NCBI GenBank assembly: GCA_030698665.1
Contig: JAUYMI010000021.1
Location: 1 to 48,567 of the forward strand
From: a bacterium
GTDB lineage: Bacteria > Patescibacteriota > Minisyncoccia > Minisyncoccales > UBA10102
Direction: 5' to 3'
DNA length: 48,567 nucleotides
Each line of letters begins with the position of its first letter. Position 1 is the first letter of the stretch. The position numbers and the translations under genes were made by a program. Under the pieces are notes generated by a model. It did no database searches. It was not told where the DNA came from and saw only the letters and a list, made by a program, of their open reading frames with translations. Below are positions 41,200 through 48,567 of the stretch, in pieces.

Positions 41200-43197
41200 A
41201 TGCCAAAAAAGACAGAACAAGAAGGGTACGGAGCAAAGGATATTTACGTATTGGAGGGCTTGGATCCCGTGCGCAAGCGCCCCGGCATGTATATTGGCTC
41301 CACGGGGTCTGACGGGCTTCACCATCTCATCTGGGAGGTTGTGGACAACGGGCTGGATGAGGCGATGGCGGGGTACGCAAAGCATATTGTCGTGCGCCTT
41401 CTGCCAGAGGATGTCGTTGAGGTCTCAGATGACGGGAGAGGGATCCCGGTGGACACGCATCCCCAGACAAAAAAGTCCGCCCTGGAAACTGTGATGACAA
41501 CCCTTCACGCGGGCGCAAAGTTCGGAGGGAAGGCCTACCAGGTGTCGGGTGGCCTGCACGGCGTCGGAGTCTCCGTGGTGAACGCCCTTTCAACGCACCT
41601 GAAGGCCGAGGTGTGCCGTGACGGCGTGCTCTACGAACAGGAGTATGAGAGAGGCAAGCCAAAGAGCAAGCTCAAAAAGAATGGGAAGTGCGGAGAGACG
41701 GGGACCAAGATTACTTTCTCTCCTGATCATGAGATATTCAAAGAAACCACTTTTGACGTCAAGAGCATCCTGCATCACCTGCGCCAGCAGGCGTACCTTT
41801 CCGCCGGTGTCAGGATTATGGTCGTGGACGCCAGGGTTAGCCCTCATCGTTCCTACACCTTCTACTTTGAGGGCGGATTGGCTTCGTACGTGAAGCATTT
41901 GACTCGCGGAGTTCAGGCAAAACACGAGAACGTCTTTTTCGTTTCAGGCGAGAAAGACGACATGAAGGTTGAGGTCGCTTTCCGGTACACACAAGAATAT
42001 GAGGTGTATGAGGAAGGATTCGCAAACAACATCCATACGGGCGAAGGAGGCACGCATGTTACGGGGTTCCGGGCTGCTTTGACGAGAACGCTCAATGAGT
42101 ACGCCAAAAAGAATAACTTCCTCAAGGGAGAGGAAGCCCTGACGGGAGAGGATATCAGAGAAGGTCTCACCGCCGTGGTTTCAGTCAAGCTGAGAGACCC
42201 TCAATTTGAGGGGCAGACGAAGGCCAAGCTCGGGAATCCGGAGGCCAAGGCCGCGGTAGAGTCCGTAACCGCCTCAGCATTGGAGGACTACTTGGAGCGC
42301 AACGCGCATGACGCCCGGGCCATCATGGAAAAGTGTCTTCTTGCTTCAAAGGCGAGGAAGGCCGCAAAGGCCGCGCGGCAGACGGTTCTGCGCAAGGGGA
42401 TACTGGAAGGATTAGCCCTCCCAGGCAAGTTGGCTGACTGCGCCTCTCGGGATCCCGAGGATTCAGAACTTTACATTGTGGAGGGGGATTCGGCGGGAGG
42501 TACGGCAAAGCAGGGAAGAGACCGACGCTTTCAGGCGATCCTTCCCTTGAGGGGCAAGATCCTCAACGTGGAGCGTGCCCGCTTAGACAAGATTCTCACT
42601 TCAAATGAGATCAAGTCCCTGATCATTGCCATCGGAGCCGCTATCGCAGAGGACTTTGACATTGAGAAGGTCAGGTATCAGCGTATCATCATCATGACGG
42701 ACGCTGACGTGGACGGGGCCCACATTCGCGCACTTCTTCTCACGCTATTTTACCGATACTTTAAGCCCATTATCGAGAAGGGATATCTGTACATCGCCCA
42801 GCCTCCTCTGTATATGATTCAGGCTGGCAAGCGTGTTGAGTACGCTTACACGGAGGCCGACAAGGAAGAGATTCTCTCAAGTATCGCCAGAGAGAAGAAA
42901 GGGATTGTTCCAAAAACCGCAAAGAAAACCCGTGTGGTAAAGAAAGAAGAGGGAGAGGAGGGGTCGGTGGAGGTTGCCGGAGTCAAGCTTCAGAGGTACA
43001 AAGGATTGGGAGAGATGAATGCGGACCAGCTGTGGGAGACCACTATGAATCCAGCCAACAGAGTGCTTCTGAGAGTGGGTATTGAGGACGTCAAGGAGGC
43101 CGACAAAACGTTTGACGTGCTCATGGGGGACGAGGTTCAGCCGAGAAAGAAGTTTATCCAGGCGCACGCCAACCAGGTGAAGAATCTTGACATTTAG
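41200..43197 (+). CDS. gyrB: DNA gyrase subunit B
   Basis: ATG 41200; YVLEGLDPVRKRPGMYIGSTGSDGLHHLIWEVVDNGLDEAMAG; EGDSAGGTAKQGRDRRFQAILPLRGKILNVE. Confidence 0.95.
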   Translation: MPKKTEQEGYGAKDIYVLEGLDPVRKRPGMYIGSTGSDGLHHLIWEVVDNGLDEAMAGYAKHIVVRLLPEDVVEVSDDGRGIPVDTHPQTKKSALETVMTTLHAGAKFGGKAYQVSGGLHGVGVSVVNALSTHLKAEVCRDGVLYEQEYERGKPKSKLKKNGKCGETGTKITFSPDHEIFKETTFDVKSILHHLRQQAYLSAGVRIMVVDARVSPHRSYTFYFEGGLASYVKHLTRGVQAKHENVFFVSGEKDDMKVEVAFRYTQEYEVYEEGFANNIHTGEGGTHVTGFRAALTRTLNEYAKKNNFLKGEEALTGEDIREGLTAVVSVKLRDPQFEGQTKAKLGNPEAKAAVESVTASALEDYLERNAHDARAIMEKCLLASKARKAAKAARQTVLRKGILEGLALPGKLADCASRDPEDSELYIVEGDSAGGTAKQGRDRRFQAILPLRGKILNVERARLDKILTSNEIKSLIIAIGAAIAEDFDIEKVRYQRIIIMTDADVDGAHIRALLLTLFYRYFKPIIEKGYLYIAQPPLYMIQAGKRVEYAYTEADKEEILSSIAREKKGIVPKTAKKTRVVKKEEGEEGSVEVAGVKLQRYKGLGEMNADQLWETTMNPANRVLLRVGIEDVKEADKTFDVLMGDEVQPRKKFIQAHANQVKNLDI

Positions 43198-43215
43198 CAT
43201 GCCTTTGCGTATGAT
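43187..43215 (+). promoter_or_regulatory. secE-nusG-rplK promoter overlapping gyrB 3' end
   Basis: TTGACA (43187-43192), N17, TATGAT (43210-43215). Confidence 0.85.
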
Positions 43216-43223
43216 GGGACTGT

Positions 43224-43241
43224 AGCCCCGCGGGCTTTTTT
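43224..43241 (+). terminator. gyrB terminator located just downstream of the secE promoter
   Basis: AGCCC-CGC-GGGCT-TTTTT. Confidence 0.75.
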
Positions 43242-43247
43242 AGATCC

Positions 43248-43430
43248 ATGGTCAACATCCTTGTTTTTCTCAAAGAGGTGCGGCTGGAGGCAAAACGGGT
43301 CAACTGGCCCCTGATGCCCGAGGTCGTGAGGAACACGGTGACGGTACTCGCCATCACCTTGTTTGCGGCCGCATTTCTGGGGCTCGTTGACTTTGTCTTC
43401 ACCCGAGTTTTGAACGTCTTTATCTTTTAA
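43248..43430 (+). CDS. secE: Preprotein translocase subunit SecE
   Basis: VFLKEVRLEAKRVNWPLMPEVVRNTVTVLAITLFAAAFLGLVDFVF. Confidence 0.93.
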   Translation: MVNILVFLKEVRLEAKRVNWPLMPEVVRNTVTVLAITLFAAAFLGLVDFVFTRVLNVFIF

Positions 43431-43437
43431 TATCCAT

Positions 43438-43983
43438 ATGGCAAAGCAGCAACTCTCTCAGGAACGCAACTGGTACGTCATTCATACCTACTCAGGGTAT
43501 GAGGACGCCGTTGCCCGAAACCTCAAGCAGCGCATTGAGTCTTTGGGCATGGAAGACAAGATCTTCAGTGTCTTGGTTCCCAAGGAAAAAAAGATTAAGA
43601 TAAAGAATGGCAAGCGCAAGGTTGTGGAAGAGAAGGTCTACCCAGGGTACGTGCTGGTGGAGATGATCGTGACGGACGACTCCTGGTATGTGGTGCGCAA
43701 CACTCCGAACGTGACGGGGTTTGTGGGATCGGGCACCACGCCCGTTCCCGTTTCCACAGAGGAGATTGACGTGTTAAAGCGCCGCATGGGAGCTGACACG
43801 CCGCAGTATGAAATTGAGGTTGAGGAGGGGGACGGCGTCAAGATTGTGGATGGCCCTTTCAAGGACTTTGACGGAAAGATTTCTGAGGTGGATAGGGAGC
43901 GGGGAAAGGTGAAGGTGCTTGTCTCTATGTTCGGAAGAGATACGCCCGTGGAACTGGATTCTTTGCAGATAAAGAAGCTGTAA
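43438..43983 (+). CDS. nusG: Transcription termination/antitermination protein NusG
   Basis: NWYVIHTYSGYEDAVARNLKQRIES...YPGYVLVEMIVTDDSWYVVRNTPNVTGFVG. Confidence 0.97.
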   Translation: MAKQQLSQERNWYVIHTYSGYEDAVARNLKQRIESLGMEDKIFSVLVPKEKKIKIKNGKRKVVEEKVYPGYVLVEMIVTDDSWYVVRNTPNVTGFVGSGTTPVPVSTEEIDVLKRRMGADTPQYEIEVEEGDGVKIVDGPFKDFDGKISEVDRERGKVKVLVSMFGRDTPVELDSLQIKKL

Positions 43984-43990
43984 TATTACC

Positions 43991-44416
43991 ATGGCAAAAA
44001 AGATCATCGCTGTTATCAAGGTTCACATCCCGGCCGGACAGGCGACTCCGGCTCCTCCAATCGGACCCGCCTTGGCCTCGCACGGGGTCAACATCGGGGA
44101 GTTCTGCCAGAAGTTCAACGAGCAGACAAAGGACAGGCAGGGATTTAAGATTCCCACGGAGATTTTCGTACACGAGGACCGTACATACACCTTCAAGCTC
44201 CATCAGCCCACAGCAGCTCAGCTCCTGCGCACGATGGCCGGAATTGAGAAGGGATCGGGAGAGCCAAATAAAAAGAAGGTTGGAATCCTGACACGCTCCC
44301 AGCTTGGGCAGATCGCTACCCAGAAGATGGAGGATATGAACACTAAGGATATTCAGCAGGCCGTGCGCACGCTGGAGGGGACCGCAAAGAACATGGGTAT
44401 TGAAGTACAGCAATGA
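43991..44416 (+). CDS. rplK: 50S ribosomal protein L11
   Basis: VKVHIPAGQATPAPPIGPALASHGVNIGEFCQKFNEQT. Confidence 0.97.
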   Translation: MAKKIIAVIKVHIPAGQATPAPPIGPALASHGVNIGEFCQKFNEQTKDRQGFKIPTEIFVHEDRTYTFKLHQPTAAQLLRTMAGIEKGSGEPNKKKVGILTRSQLGQIATQKMEDMNTKDIQQAVRTLEGTAKNMGIEVQQ

Positions 44417-44991
44417 TTCTCTCTGACCGGGACATCAAGGCGTACATTCAGGAAGGGAAGATAGAGGTCTTCCCGAGGCCTGACTTTGAGAAACAGCTTG
44501 GGCCGTGCTCTTTGGATTTGCACCTCGGGAATATCTTTAAAACCTTCAAGCCTTCCCAGTATCCGTACTTGGATCTCAAGCGCGACATCTCAATTGAGAA
44601 GCTCATGGAAGAGGTGCACGTGGCAGAGGACGGAGGCGCCTTCATTTTGCAGCCTAAGGGCTTTGTCCTGGCTGTTACGAGAGAGGCCTTCACCCTCCCG
44701 GACGATATCATGGGACGCTTGGACGGAAGGAGCTCTTTGGGGAGGCTGGGTATCGTGGTTCACTCAACCGCGGCCCGTTTTGACCCGGGATGGAAGGGCA
44801 AGGCCGTCATGGAGCTCGGAAATCTCGGCATCATGCCCGTGGTGCTGTATTCTGGCATGAGGATTGCCGCCCTTACCTTTGAGACGCTCTCCTCTCCCTC
44901 CGAGGTTCCGTACGGAAAAAAAGAGAGCCATAAGTATTCCTCTCAGGACTCGCCTCAGGCGAGTAAGATTGATAAGGAGATCAAGGAGTAG
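44413..44991 (+). CDS. dcd: dCTP deaminase
   Basis: MILSDRDIKAYIQEGKIEV...GRLDGRSSLGRLGIVVHSTAARFDPGWKGKAVMEL. Confidence 0.94.
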   Translation: MILSDRDIKAYIQEGKIEVFPRPDFEKQLGPCSLDLHLGNIFKTFKPSQYPYLDLKRDISIEKLMEEVHVAEDGGAFILQPKGFVLAVTREAFTLPDDIMGRLDGRSSLGRLGIVVHSTAARFDPGWKGKAVMELGNLGIMPVVLYSGMRIAALTFETLSSPSEVPYGKKESHKYSSQDSPQASKIDKEIKE

Positions 44992-44994
44992 ATT

Positions 44995-45933
44995 CTAGAA
45001 TCCGCCGACCACCGTAATCTCCCCCTTGATGGGGGGATAGGGGTCGTAGCCAACAATCTCAAAGTCCTCTGGCACAAAGGCGTCCACGTCTTTTTTGTTT
45101 GGGTTGATCTTCATGATGGGGAAGGGGCGGGGCTCCCTGGACATCTGTTCTTTCACCTGGTCATAGTGGTTGCCGTAGATGTGCACGTCTCCGAAGGTAT
45201 GCACAAAATCCCCGGGCTCGTATCCCGTCACCTGGGCTATGATGAGAGTGAGGAGGGCGTAGCTTGCGATGTTGAAGGGGACTCCGAGGAACATGTCAGC
45301 TGATCTTTGGTAGAGCTGGCAGTTGAGTTTTCCGTCTGCCACGTTGAAGTGAAAGAAGGTGTGGCATGGGGGAATTGCCATGGATTTGCCCGGGAGCGCC
45401 ATTTCGTAGATAAACTCCGGGTTCCATGCCGAAACCACGTAGTGCTTGCGGTCAGGATGCGACTTGAGCTTTGAGATGACCCAGGCTAGCTGGTCAATCT
45501 CTCGTCCGTCAGAGGTTTTCCACTTTCTCCACTGGCGCCCGTAGACAGGACCAAGTTCTCCCCATTCTTTTGCAAACTCCTCATCCTCCTTTATCTTTTG
45601 AGCGAACTCTTCCTGTGCCATCTCGGGAACCTTGCCTTCCTCGGCCGCCTTTTTGTATGGCTTGTACGCCCAGTCATCCCAGATATGAACGTTGTTGTCT
45701 ACTAAGTACTTGATGTTGGAGTCGCCCTTGAGGAACCAGAGGAGCTCTGTGACGATGCCGCGCAAAAACACCTTCTTTGTGGTGAGCAGAGGGAAGCCCG
45801 CAGAGAGAGGAAAGCGCATCTGACGCCCAAACACCGACTTTATCTCAATGCCGGTGTTGAACTCGTGCTTGATTGCCCCATTGTCCAGGATGTCGGATAG
45901 GAGCTCCAGGTATTGGTACTCTGGGTGCTTCAT
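44995..45933 (-). CDS. thyA: Thymidylate synthase
   Basis: [62 protein letters not shown]-like segment; [20 protein letters not shown]. Confidence 0.96.
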   Translation of the reverse strand: MKHPEYQYLELLSDILDNGAIKHEFNTGIEIKSVFGRQMRFPLSAGFPLLTTKKVFLRGIVTELLWFLKGDSNIKYLVDNNVHIWDDWAYKPYKKAAEEGKVPEMAQEEFAQKIKEDEEFAKEWGELGPVYGRQWRKWKTSDGREIDQLAWVISKLKSHPDRKHYVVSAWNPEFIYEMALPGKSMAIPPCHTFFHFNVADGKLNCQLYQRSADMFLGVPFNIASYALLTLIIAQVTGYEPGDFVHTFGDVHIYGNHYDQVKEQMSREPRPFPIMKINPNKKDVDAFVPEDFEIVGYDPYPPIKGEITVVGGF

Positions 45934-45940
45934 ACATGAT

Positions 45941-45953
45941 AGTATACCATAAT
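45941..45953. promoter_or_regulatory. Overlapping divergent -10 elements (thyA minus / pilin plus)
   Basis: Minus: TGG-TATACT, 7 nt to thyA ATG. Plus: CATAAT, 6 nt to ATG 45960. Confidence 0.6.
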
Positions 45954-45959
45954 CTGAGC

Positions 45960-46793
45960 ATGCACAGGAAGCTACATAACGAATCGGCCTTTACGCTCAT
46001 TGAGCTTCTTGTTGTTATAGCTATCATAGGCCTCCTATCTTCTATTGTCTTGGTCAATCTTCAAGGGACACGACAGAGGGGAAGAGAGGCCGCAGGCAAG
46101 CAGTTTTCCTCTTCTCTCCAGAACGCCCTGGGCTCTGAAGCTATGGGCATCTGGAGACTTGATGAGGGATCCGGCACGACGGTGTATGACAACGCAGGGT
46201 ATGGGAACAACGGAACGCTCACCAATGGACCCGTGTGGCAGACAGAAGCCCAGTGCGGGCTGGGGCTTGGATCATGCCTGCTTTTTGATGGGAGCGATGA
46301 CTATGTAAATCTGGATACAGATGCCATGAATGGCCTCAACGACTTCACGGTTTCCTATTGGATGAAGACAAGTGACACAACCAAGGCAGGAACAGCAATT
46401 CACGCAACCAATACCGGAAACAATGAATTTATTCCATACAACTATAGAAGTCTGCAAGTGTATGTAAAAGATACTGTTTGGTCAACAGGAGAGGCATTGA
46501 ATAATGGCAACTGGAGATTTATAGCGATAACAAGAAATGGCACAACAGGCAAAGTAGAGCTTTTTGTTGATGGAGCGCTGGAAGGCTCTTCCACTCTTGC
46601 TGCTGGTTCTTTGAATGTAGGGGGATGCTTGGTGTTAGGACAGGAGCAAGACGCTGTTTGCGGAGGATTTGACACAACGCAAGCATTTTTGGGATTGCTT
46701 GACGATGTGCGCATTTACGCTACCGATCTTACTCTAGCCAAAATCCAGCAGCTGTATGCTGAAGGAATACAACGTCATCTAGCTGAGCAATGA
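45960..46793 (+). CDS. Type IV pilin-like protein with LamG/ConA-like domain (paralog 1)
   Basis: [31 protein letters not shown] + [25 protein letters not shown]...[24 protein letters not shown]. Confidence 0.88.
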   Translation: MHRKLHNESAFTLIELLVVIAIIGLLSSIVLVNLQGTRQRGREAAGKQFSSSLQNALGSEAMGIWRLDEGSGTTVYDNAGYGNNGTLTNGPVWQTEAQCGLGLGSCLLFDGSDDYVNLDTDAMNGLNDFTVSYWMKTSDTTKAGTAIHATNTGNNEFIPYNYRSLQVYVKDTVWSTGEALNNGNWRFIAITRNGTTGKVELFVDGALEGSSTLAAGSLNVGGCLVLGQEQDAVCGGFDTTQAFLGLLDDVRIYATDLTLAKIQQLYAEGIQRHLAEQ

Positions 46794-47638
46794 AGAAAGG
46801 ATTCACTCTCATCGAGCTCCTGGTAGTTATAGCTATCATCGGTCTTTTGGCTTCCATTGTCTTGGTTAACCTGCAGGGAACACGTGGGCGAGGCAGAGTG
46901 GCAGCAGGCAAGCAGTTTGCCTCTTCCCTCCAGCATACCCTTGGAGATCAGGCAGTCGGAATCTGGAGACTTGATGAGGGATCCGGCACGACGGCGTACG
47001 ACAACGCAGGATATTCCAACAACGGCACCTTGACTGGCGGTCCCACATGGAAGACGGAGAGCGAGTGCGGGTTGGGGCTTGGATCGTGCCTTGACTTCAA
47101 CGGTACGACTGCCTATATCAACGCCGGAAATTCAAGCACGCTTGATCTCACGGATCAGTTCACTGTTTCAGCATGGGTCTACGCCAGAACCGGACCAGCG
47201 AGTCAGGGAAGAACCGTTGCCAGCAGGTATAAGTATCTGACGGGGCTTGATACAGGGTGGAACTTTGGGGCCGTGTGGACAACCCCCGATTTTAGCTTTC
47301 AGGTTCATGATGGTGCTGGAAACAATAAGTATGCAACATATTCAAACTACTACGTCACTCAACTGAACCAGTGGAACCATATGGTGGCGGTGTACAAGGC
47401 CTCTCAGTATATAGAGCTTTATATGAACGGCCAGCGGGTTGCGAACAGCACCACGGTCATTCCTGTAATCTCCTATACTCTTTCCAACCCAGTGACCATA
47501 GGACGAAGAAGCGGAGATGCGCAGTCGTACTTTGACGGCATGATTGACGATGTCGCGATCTATGCCTCAGCCCTCACCACAGCTGAGATCCAACAACTCT
47601 ACGCTGAAGGAAGAGAAAAGCACCTCGCTGAACAATGA
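46790..47638 (+). CDS. Type IV pilin-like protein with LamG/ConA-like domain (paralog 2)
   Basis: [36 protein letters not shown] + [25 protein letters not shown]...[24 protein letters not shown]. Confidence 0.9.
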   Translation: MKKGFTLIELLVVIAIIGLLASIVLVNLQGTRGRGRVAAGKQFASSLQHTLGDQAVGIWRLDEGSGTTAYDNAGYSNNGTLTGGPTWKTESECGLGLGSCLDFNGTTAYINAGNSSTLDLTDQFTVSAWVYARTGPASQGRTVASRYKYLTGLDTGWNFGAVWTTPDFSFQVHDGAGNNKYATYSNYYVTQLNQWNHMVAVYKASQYIELYMNGQRVANSTTVIPVISYTLSNPVTIGRRSGDAQSYFDGMIDDVAIYASALTTAEIQQLYAEGREKHLAEQ

Positions 47639-48441
47639 GGAAAGGATTTACCTTAATTGAACTCCTCGTGGTCATAGCCATCATTGGCCTCATCGCCTCC
47701 ATTGTTTTAGTGAACCTGCAGGGGGTCCGGGGAAAAGGAAGGGTTGCCGCAGGCAAGCAGTTTGAACAGAGCGTGATGAATACTACTGGAGCCTATGCGG
47801 TTGGTGTGTGGGACTTTGAAGAAGACAGTGGCACAACTACAAAGGATCGCTCAGGTTTTGGCAACATCGGCACGATCAACGGTGCGCTCTGGGTAGTTAA
47901 TGACGAACTGGGAGGATACGCGCTTTCTTTTAATGGGTCCAACTCAGTGACTGCTCCTGATAGTTCTTCTTTGAATATTACTTCAAACTCCTTTACGCTC
48001 TCAGGATGGTTTAAGCCCTCAGTTGACATTACGAACCAGACATCGACCTACCCCATCTTTATTATGAAGCGTCCATGGCTCGTTGGAGGATATGCCGCTC
48101 ACTTTCTCAAATCAAACGGCAAGATTATCGTCCAGTACTGTAGGTCGGGAGGGCCGTGCTCATCGGCAGAGTCAAAAACCTCTTTTAAGGCCAATACCTG
48201 GTACTACTACACGGGAACATTTGATGGAAATAAGTTGCGCGTCTATATCGATGGAAGACTTGAAACAGAAAGCTCTGCTTCAGGTGTCATGGGGTCTAGC
48301 TCCCCGGACGGACTAGTCATCGGGTCGTCTTTTCAGGGGCAGGTTGACCAGGTCCGTATCTTTGAGCAAGCTCTGGCTGTCGCCCAAATTCAGCAGTTGT
48401 ATGCTCAGGGCTTGAAAAATCACGGAATTGCCGCACAATAG
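47635..48441 (+). CDS. Type IV pilin-like protein with LamG/ConA-like domain (paralog 3)
   Basis: [36 protein letters not shown] + GVWDFEEDSGTTTKDRSGFGNIGTI...QVDQVRIFEQALAVAQIQQLYAQG. Confidence 0.9.
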   Translation: MRKGFTLIELLVVIAIIGLIASIVLVNLQGVRGKGRVAAGKQFEQSVMNTTGAYAVGVWDFEEDSGTTTKDRSGFGNIGTINGALWVVNDELGGYALSFNGSNSVTAPDSSSLNITSNSFTLSGWFKPSVDITNQTSTYPIFIMKRPWLVGGYAAHFLKSNGKIIVQYCRSGGPCSSAESKTSFKANTWYYYTGTFDGNKLRVYIDGRLETESSASGVMGSSSPDGLVIGSSFQGQVDQVRIFEQALAVAQIQQLYAQGLKNHGIAAQ

Positions 48442-48446
48442 GGGGT

Positions 48447-48567
48447 ATGAAGACATTCCTCATCGCCGCCCTGACTGCCGACGGGTTCATTGCCCGCAGT
48501 TCAGATCACCTAGCTGACTGGACGAGCAAGGAGGACAAGGTATTCTTCACAAAGCGGACAAAGCAGG
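48447..48567 (+). CDS. Dihydrofolate reductase family, N-terminal part (3'-truncated by window edge)
   Basis: MKTFLIAALTADGFIARSSDHLADWTSKEDKVFFTKRTKQ... Confidence 0.8.
   Translation, partial: MKTFLIAALTADGFIARSSDHLADWTSKEDKVFFTKRTKQ

Noticed and set aside
1-48567. CRISPR array, IS transposase or prophage block
   Set aside because: No regularly spaced direct repeats, transposase or phage structural module seen; the only likely mobile item is the HTH/LAGLIDADG-like ORF.

Overview
The window looks like a compact Patescibacteria/Parcubacteria (CPR-like) chromosome segment. Support comes from the gene content, pervasive ATGA-type overlaps, and the absence of rpmD between rpsE and rplO. The core is a split ribosomal-protein superoperon. 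One block is rplC-D-W-B, rpsS, rplV, rpsC, rplP, rpmC, rpsQ, rplN-X-E, rpsN-H, rplF-R, rpsE, rplO, secY, adk, map. About 8 kb later comes infA, rpmJ, rpsM-K-D, rpoA, rplQ-M, rpsI. Other genes include galT, tpiA, mnmA, alaS, murA, two mreB, holB, frr, rseP, proS, gatCA, a pyrE-like PRTase, pheST, gyrB, secE-nusG-rplK, dcd, thyA and a partial DHFR. Accessory material includes a dockerin/cohesin pair at the left edge, an AT-rich HTH/LAGLIDADG-like ORF between two tRNA(CAT) genes, and three tandem pilin-LamG fusion genes at the right edge. The observations most worth follow-up are: (i) an unassigned promoter-structured RNA/small ORF-terminator unit just upstream of the ribosomal operon, followed by a leader with a terminator-like hairpin; (ii) an initiator-like tRNA(CAT) with C33, G55 and no G18G19; (iii) promoter architecture dominated by -10 boxes 6-9 nt from the ATG, including a divergent pair sharing one palindromic -35 hexamer; (iv) three domain-trimmed aminoacyl-tRNA synthetases; (v) the tandem mosaic pilin-LamG cassette. 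All calls are by eye from sequence; no database search was run.
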